A stretch of DNA of 64,000 nucleotides from Cymodocea nodosa (Eukaryota > Streptophyta > Magnoliopsida > Alismatales > Cymodoceaceae): the NCBI GenBank assembly GCA_036874045.1, contig CM072347.1, positions 7,876,501 through 7,940,500 on the forward strand. Reading direction: 5' to 3'. The notes under the pieces were generated by a model. It was given only the letters and a program-made list of their open reading frames with translations, made no database searches and was not told the origin of the DNA. The translations under genes were made by a program, and so were the position numbers. Below, piece by piece: positions 57,215 to 64,000 of the stretch. How positions within the stretch are numbered: the first letter of the stretch is position 1; the number at the start of each line of letters is the position of its first letter.

Positions 57215-59002
57215 ATGGCTACTGGAAATGGTAATTTTTCTTTATATGAAGGCCAAAATCTTAATCGTCCTCCTTTATTTAATGGAATACATTTTGAATA
57301 TTGGAAATATAGGATGACTGTTTTTCTTCAAAGTATAGATCATAAGTTGTGGTTCATGATTTCTAAACCATATACTCCGTTAACTACTCCTTATAATACT
57401 TGGATAATTACTGAAAAAGAAAATGAAACTCTGAATGCTAAGGGCTTAAATATTTTATTTTGTGCATTGAGTTATGAACAGTTCAGTAAAGTGTCGGCAT
57501 ATAAATCTGCTTATGAGGTGTGGCATGCATTAGAAGTTTCACATGATGGTACTTCTCAAGTTAAAGAGACAAAAATAAACATGTTGATTCATAAGTATGA
57601 ACTCTTTAAGATGCATGAAGACAAAAATATTTCTGAGATGTTTTCCAAATTTCTTGATATCATAAACTCTTTAAAATGTTTAGGAAAGAATTTTGAATAG
57701 AAGGATTTGGTGAGGAAAATTCTCAGATCCCTAAGTTCTAAATGGTCTCAGAAAGTAACATCAATTGAGGAATCACGAGATTTAAATGTTTATACTATGA
57801 ATGAACTTATAGGAAATTTAACAGCTTATGAAGTTCAATTAAATGAATCACTGAGTCACAACAAACTAAAAATGAAGAAAGAAATAGCCTTCGAAATTAA
57901 TTCAGATTCTGATATATCTACTGATTCTGACGAGGATTTGATTTTGCTGATTAGGAAATTCAAGACAGCATGGAAAGCTAGGAAATAGCAAATGAACAAA
58001 AATGATAAACCCTCAACGTCAAAATCATTGAATGACAAGAATTCTTCATCCAGAAAGTATGTATGTTACAACTGTAAGAAACCTGGACATCTTTCTCTAG
58101 ATTGTCCTATGAGGAAAAATGAAAAGCAAAGTAGGACAAATCAGAAGAAGACGGCTCAGAAAACTCAGAAAAAGTTTTACAACAAAAAGGCTTTGAAGGT
58201 CACTTGGGATGACACGTCTGAAGAGTCTGAATCTGAGGAATCAGCATCAAAATCTTCACATTCAGAAGGACAACAAGAGTTAGAAGACGTTGCTCATGTG
58301 TGCTTCATGGCAGATGAGTTTGAGGTAATATCTGATCTTGAAAGTCATTCAGATTTCAACTTTGATGAATTATTATGTGCTTATCATAATAAATGATTTC
58401 CAATATTCATGATATAGGATGACTATTTTTCTTCAAGGGATGAATCATGCAGTAATAATATAAATCAAGGTGATTTGTCAAATTGTAATTATAACATGAC
58501 TATAAATGTTTCTAAAAATCTTGTTTCTTGTTCTAGAAATTAAGTTTCTAATGTTTCTAAAATTTCAGACAATCGTAGTAAACTGAAAATTCAGAAACCT
58601 GAGCATGTAATTCAATACACTAGTATTAGACCAATTACTCATTCTGCATGTGATAAAACAAAAAATTCTTGTGCAGAAAAAGATTTTGTATGTACGGAAA
58701 GTGTAAATACAAGTATAAAATCTTGGTATGAACTTACAAAAATGTATAAGCATGACCAAAATAAATTAACATCTAATAAAAATATGTTTGGTCTTGATTA
58801 TACTACATCTGAAAACAAAAAGAATGATTGCAAAAGCAATAATGCTATATGTGAGTATGAAGCTAATGATAAATCAATAGTACTTACAACTAATAAGAAT
58901 GTAAATGATAATGTTAAACTATTTTTAAACAAAAAGAAGAAATATGCGTTTAATGAACTTGGTCCTCAACAACATTGGGTACCAAGAAAAAGGTTTTCTT
59001 AA
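57215..59002 (+). pseudogene. gag: Copia F gag with long C-terminal extension
   Basis: ATG at 57215 (MATGNGNFSLYEGQNLNRPP), the same start as B and C. The UBN2-type capsid part reaches about 57990. The CCHC knuckle CYNCKKPGHLSLDC is at 58064-58105, then a Lys-rich tail, an acidic Ser/Glu part (SEESESEESASKSSHSEG), and the Asn/Lys-rich extension that ends QQHWVPRK near 58995. The helical middle of the extension is less complete than in C. Gag would form the particle and bind RNA through the knuckle. Fossil with about four breaks. Confidence 0.87.
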
Positions 59003-59005
59003 TTT

Positions 59006-62000
59006 GTGTTGCAGGAGGAAACAACATCAAAATGGATCTTGGACAGTGGAGTGTCAAGTCACATGATCGGACAAAAAAGTCTATTACAAAATTTTACAAA
59101 TACCATGAAAGGAAGTGTAACATTTGGAAACAAAAGCAAAGATAAAATCATAGGTATGGGCAATGTTCAAATAACTCCTACTTGTGTTATTTCGAATGTA
59201 CTATATGTAGAAAACCTGGGATTTAATTTGCTGAGTGTCATAAAACTAACTGAAAATGGATATTATGTAGTGTTTGAAGATAATGTATGCAAAATAATTG
59301 ATAAAAATACAGATGAAATTAAGTTTATTGCTAAAAGAAAAGGTTTTGTATGTATTTCATCTTTACCTTCTGGTGCAGTTGATTTAAATTCATGTTTGCT
59401 AGCTGAAACTAGTGATGCATATCTATGGCATAGAATGATTGGGCATATAAATATGAGACTGTTACATAAACTATCTAGAAAACATTTAGTGAGAGGTTTA
59501 CCAAAGATTAAATACTCAAAGAACTTTATGTGTGATGCATGTGAGTTAGGTAAACTTCACAAAAACTCTTTTAAATCCAAAACTGATATTTCAAGCAAGA
59601 GAGTCTTAGAACTTATACATATGGATCTATTTGGACCAACAAGAATCATGAGTCTTGGTGGTAAACGGTATGTATTTGTTTTAGTAGATGACTTCTCTAG
59701 ATACACTTAGGTATATTTTCTAGCATCTAAGATAGAAGTTTTTGAAAAATTTAAAATGTTTTGCAATTTTTTTCAAAAACTTATGAGTGATCATGGAACT
59801 GAATTTGATAATGATCAAATGGATAACTATTGTAATGAGCATGGCATTGATCATAGATTTTCTTTTCCAAGAGCAGTGTGTCAAAATGGTGTTGTTGAGA
59901 GAAAGAATAGATCACTTCAAGAAATGGCCAGAACTATGTTGAATGAACATAAGTTACCTCAAAATCTTTGGGCTGAAGCAGTAAATACAGCTTGTTATGT
60001 TATTAACAGAAGTCATTTAAGACCTCATGTTAATAAAACTCCTTTTGAAATTATGTTTAATAGGGTTCCAAAAATTTCCTATATGAAACCATTTGGCTGC
60101 AAGTGTTTTATTCTTAATACTAAGGATAAAAGGGATAAATTTCAAGCCAAATCGGATGAAGAAATTTTTGTAGGTTACTCTACTAGAAGTAAAGCCTATA
60201 GAGTATATAACAAGACTTCTAGGACTATTGAAGAAACCCTCCATGTAAGCTTCAATGAAAATTCTCTTAGAGAATCTCAATCTAAAGCTGATAATGATGA
60301 TATGATCAATTTTCCAAATGAGTTAGAGATCAATAGAGAGATTGATGATTTATCTGAGAAAATCAAAAATATGAACTTAAATGATCAAACTAATGATGAA
60401 AGTGATGGACTTTCAGATGTTGATGAGAATATTGAGGAAAATCAGAGAAATTGGCGTTATTCTTCATCACATCCCATTACTCAAGTCATTGGTAATATTA
60501 ATGAGGGAGTTAAAACTAGAGCTTCAGTAAATTTAAATAGTATGTGTATGTTTGTTTCTATGGTGGAACCAAGGAATATACAAGAAGCATTATCTGATGA
60601 AAATTGGATAGTGGCAATGCAAGAAGAACTAAATCAATTCATCAGAAATGATGTATGGGAATTAGTCTCTCCACCAGAAAATCAGTCCATAATAGGTACA
60701 AAGTGGATCTTTAGAAACAAAACTAACGAAACTGGTCAAATTATAAGGAACAAAGCTAGATTAGTTGCACAAGGGTATACATAGGAAGAAGGATTAGATT
60801 ATGATGAAACATTTGCTCCTGTGGCTAGGTTAGAAAGTATTAGAATATTATTGGCCTATGCTTGTTATATGGATTTTAAATTATATCAAATGGATGTAAA
60901 GAGTGCATTTCTAAATGGTTTAATTAATGAAGAAGTCTATGTAAAACAACCACCTGGATTTGAAGATATTAAAAATCCTAACTTTGTGTATAAATTGAAG
61001 AAAGCCTTATATGGTTTGAAGCAAGCACCTAGATCATGATATGAAAGATTGTCTACTTTTTTTAGAAAAAGGCTATATCATAAGAAAAGTGGATCATACT
61101 CTATTTATTAAGAGAGATGGTAAAGATCAGATTGTTGTTCAAATATATGTGGATGATATAATCTTTGGAGTAACCTTTGATAAGTTGATAGAAATATTCT
61201 CTGAAGAGATGACTAATCAGTTTGAAATGAGTATGATAGGAGAACTTTCATATTTTCTAGGACTTCAAATTAAGCAAATGGATAAAGGTATATTTTTAAA
61301 TCAGGAAAAATATGCAAATGAAATGCTTAAGAAATTTAATTTTAATGATACAAGGATTCGAGGAACTCCTATGAGTTCTACTTTAAAGTTAGATATTGAT
61401 GACATAGGAAAATCTATAGATCAAAGAAAATACAAAAGTATGATTGGTTCTTTACTTTTTTTGACTACTAGTAGACCTGATATTATGTTTGCTATGTGTG
61501 TTTGTGCTAGATTTCAATCTAATCCTAACGAATCACACTTAATTGCAGTTAAAAGAATATTTAGATATATACAAGGAACTAAAAATTTCGGACTGTATTA
61601 TTCTAAGGATAGTTCAATAGATCTTATAGGATATACTGATGCTGATTATGCAGGATCTAAATCTGATAGAAAGAGTACCAGTGGCACATGTCAATTATTG
61701 GGAAATAATTTGGTGTCATGGTTTAGTAAAAAGCAAAACTATGTAGCACTTTCTACTACAAAAGCTGAATATGTTGCTGCTGCACTGTGTTGCACTCAGA
61801 TTTTGTGGATAAGGCAAACTTTAGAAGATTTTGGATTATCTTATGATACAACTAAGATTTATTGTGACAGTAGTTCTGCAATAAATCTTTCCAAAAATCT
61901 TGTATTACATTCAAGAGCAAAGCATATAGAGGTTAGACATCATTTTCTAAGATATAACGTAATTAAAGGAAAAATTAAATTAGAATTTGTGTCTAGTAAA

Positions 62001-62096
62001 AATCAATTAGTTGATATATTTACAAAACCTCTAGATGAAAATACATTCTGCAACATTAGATTAAATTTAGGTATTTGTAGGCTATGTGATGTGTAA
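59006..62096 (+). pseudogene. pol: Copia F pol: protease, integrase, reverse transcriptase, RNase H
   Basis: The protease motif DSGVSSHM begins at 59042. The integrase zinc part (WHRMIGHINMRLL, CDACELGKLHK, about 59429-59560) is followed by its core (FVLVDDFSRYT, SDHGTEFDN, CQNGVVERKNRSLQEM). Then the copia linker (EEALSDENWIVAMQEELNQF), RT with QMDVKSAFLNG and YVDD at 61146-61157, and RNase H with SGTCQLLGNNLVSWFSKKQN, YCDSSSAINLSK and KHIEVRHHFLRYNVIKG. Ends LGICRLCDV at 62096. The 351-residue open piece from 61041 covers most of RT and all of RNase H. Fossil with several breaks. Confidence 0.92.
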
Positions 62097-62690
62097 AATG
62101 CTTAAACTCCACATAAAAAGATAAATATTATTGATGATGTTGTTCACCTCATAGATATTATATACTTATTATAAATATCTAAAGTAATATCTAAACTGCT
62201 GCTTAAGATACTATGTATTTATTGTAAAATCATAGTAGTATCTTATTGATTTTAAGTAGTTTATCAATTTTAATGGTTTTTACGATTTTAAGTGGAAGTG
62301 TAAATGAAAAACATTAAATACTTCAGACATTCTGAAATTTTGATTAAATGTTTTCTTTGAATCAAGGAAAATGCATATGATCATGCATAAATTTGACTTA
62401 GTTGATTAAACTTGTAGAATAAGTTATATGTAACTTATCTTAAACTATTAATCAAAAGTATAAGCTTATCGAAATTGATTCATATTTTCAGTACAATCAT
62501 AGAAGTAAAAAGTGTATGAGATTTGTGTTTTATTGCATCTGTATTAATGGAATACATATATACTATGCTTAAAATGAAAAGTGCTTACAAAGTGAAAATC
62601 TTTGAGAGTTTATTGATCAGTTTGATCACGAGCCTTTTGTACTTGAGCAGATAGGTATGTAAGGATTGTTGTCCTGAAAAAGGATTCTTT

Positions 62691-62722
62691 AGATCTGGCA
62701 ACCTAAGGTCCTGATCAGATCT
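62691..62722 (+). other. Conserved hairpin-forming segment in the spacer
   Basis: Arms AGATCTG (62691-62697) and CAGATCT (62716-62722) pair perfectly around an 18-base loop that contains the palindrome CCTAAGG. B and C keep the segment with one mismatch in an arm. Possible RNA element; function unknown. Confidence 0.4.
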
Positions 62723-63592
62723 AGGATTGTTGACTGAAAGCTCATTACACGGGTACATTAGAAAGCTCTTGTATGATTCAAGCTTTTCAAACTAACTTTT
62801 AAAGAAAATTATCAATATTTACTGTTTTGAAAAGAAAAAGTTGTTTCATTAATTACAGATATCTTTGAATCGCATATAGTTTATACCAATATGACTACTG
62901 ATTTATTGAATCAAAATTAGTACTTTTGAAAATGTTTATTTGAGATACATTCTTTTATTCTCCTTGAATTAATCGAATTGAGTTCAAAGTTGTGTTTTGA
63001 TTCATATACAGTAGGAATTGATTCTGGAAATCATTTTTGTTGATGTCAGGATAACAGAAGTCTCTGAAAATAAAATGTAAAAGTATAGTTATACTTAACA
63101 TCTATTGTCACTACAAGTATATTTTGTATTTTGATTGAATATATTTAAAGTATATTTGTAGGGGGAGCATTAACAATGTCAAAAACAGATTAATATAATT
63201 TAAAATACAAATCTTAGTTAATCTGAATTAATGTCCTCTTAAAATCTTGATGAAATAATTTAAAAAGACAAATAAACTATTCTAGATTCAAAAGACAAAA
63301 TGTTCAAATAGTTTACAATGTTCTCAAGATAATGTTAAGTTTAACATGTGTGTTGTTTTCGGAAGGTTTTAGTTGGAAGCATATGAAACTTGTTTAAGTG
63401 TACTAACTAGACGTTATATTAGATAAGGTAACGTGTAAAACTGCCTCTAAACAGCGTTTTACACATTAGGTTAGTTAACTCAATGAGTTATACTTGAATA
63501 TTTCAGGTACCTTGATTGAATAAACTTTATTCAATATTTATTTAATTTCTAAACCCGACTTATCTTCACGTTGAGTTATACGCCTAAAAACC

Positions 63593-63602
63593 CTATTTAA
63601 AC
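63593..63602 (+). promoter_or_regulatory. TATA-like box before the extra ORF of F
   Basis: CTATTTAAAC, 82 bp before the ATG at 63684. Confidence 0.5.
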
Positions 63603-63683
63603 ACTTATAACACGGGGACTTAGGTTATTTGTAAACTTTGTCAAGAAAATCTTTCCCGCTTGTTGTTGTTACTACCTACGACG

Positions 63684-64000
63684 ATGGTCTCTAAGTTCTA
63701 CAAAGGTCGTGGCAGAGGAAAAGGCAAAAGCAGAAGAGATGCAAAAGGAAAAGAAATAGAGAATGATGAAGTTCCACGTACTTGGTTCAAGAAAATATTT
63801 CGAGTGGACAAAAGGTTAGAAGAACTTTATAGAGATTACTTGTTTTCTTAGGATATATTAGATGAAGTTAGACAAGAACTTCAACATACTGATGCAAGTA
63901 TTACATACATGGGTATTCGAAGTAAATATGATAGAGAATACAGAATGAAAGGTGCTGAGATTGCATTTTTGGAACAGTATGCAAAATATTTGGAAAAAGG
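63684..64000 (+). pseudogene. Extra ORF of F, N-terminal part (runs off the window)
   Basis: Starts MVSKFYKGRGRGKGKSRRDA at 63684. I chose this ATG because B and G start at the same residue. It is followed by PRTWFKKIFRVDKRLEELYR and the conserved helical segment with ITYMGIRSKYDREYRMK. Only about 105 codons are in the window, with about one break. See the G copy for the full layout. Confidence 0.7.

Larger units (their letters stand above)
62097..63683 (+). other. Spacer of Copia F between pol and extra ORF
   Basis: About 1.6 kb without a gene. It holds AT-rich sequence (62100-62600), the hairpin segment (62691-62722), LTR-like motifs (63350-63500: TTTTCGGAAGG, AACTCAATGAGTT) and the TATA-like box. 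The length is close to that in B and C, which argues it is a fixed part of the family. Confidence 0.7.
55400..64000 (+). mobile_element. Copia F (Sirevirus-type; runs off the right edge)
   Basis: Same family as B, C and G, on the plus strand. 5' LTR, perfectly placed primer site, gag, pol, spacer, and the beginning of the extra ORF. The 3' LTR is outside. Gag-pol is a fossil with about eight breaks. Because F faces B and C in the opposite orientation, transcripts from both would be complementary over most of their length. Confidence 0.9.

Overview
The window is plant nuclear DNA built entirely from nested LTR retrotransposons. I see no host gene, RNA gene or CRISPR array. The sequence is AT-rich. 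Two groups of elements fill it. One is Ty1/copia of the Sirevirus type: initiator-Met tRNA primer site, several polypurine tracts, long LTRs, and an extra reading frame after pol. The other is Ty3/gypsy of the Athila/Tat type: primer site matching tRNA-Asp, LTRs of about 2 kb. This points to a large, repeat-rich angiosperm genome, probably a eudicot, and a gene-poor region. The species cannot be named from the sequence.

Layout from the outside in. Gypsy K (46804-53471, minus) is the oldest visible host. On its right its LTR holds a solo LTR P (50747-52951) and is cut by Copia Q (53472-55399, minus), which is cut by Copia F (55400 to the window end, plus). On its left K is cut by a 59-bp LTR remnant N (46745-46803). 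N is cut by Gypsy M (46168-46744). M is cut by Copia G (40943-46167, plus). G is cut by Gypsy I (35071-40942, minus). I holds a solo LTR J (35780-37756) and Copia A (1-3399 and 31023-35070, minus). A in turn is split inside its reverse transcriptase by a 27.6-kb block (3400-31022). The left chain therefore has about seven levels.

The 27.6-kb block is a tandem array between one pair of 5-bp target-site repeats: LTR1-LTR2-LTR3-internal B-LTR4-internal C-LTR5. B, C, F and G are the same family. Each gag-pol copy is a fossil with roughly eight breaks, while primer sites, polypurine tracts and LTR promoters remain legible.

The family plan, read from B, C and F, is: LTR, primer site, gag with a CCHC knuckle, protease, integrase, reverse transcriptase, RNase H, a spacer of about 1.6 kb, an extra ORF of about 2.2 kb, polypurine tracts, LTR. 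The extra ORF has a Gly/Arg/Lys-rich start, helical and acidic stretches, a C-terminal domain resembling the 'putative plant transposon protein' family, and a Gln-rich tail. I see no membrane segment, so it is not evidently an envelope gene. A TATA-like box lies about 82 bp before its start codon in four copies.

The most unusual signal is regulatory. Blocks of LTR sequence (six G-boxes interleaved with six copies of a 13-bp motif in one LTR) are shared between the copia and gypsy LTRs. About 500 bp of gypsy-LTR-like sequence also sits in front of the extra ORF of Copia A. This suggests a promoter module that moved between unrelated retrotransposon superfamilies. All identity statements are by eye; nothing was computed.
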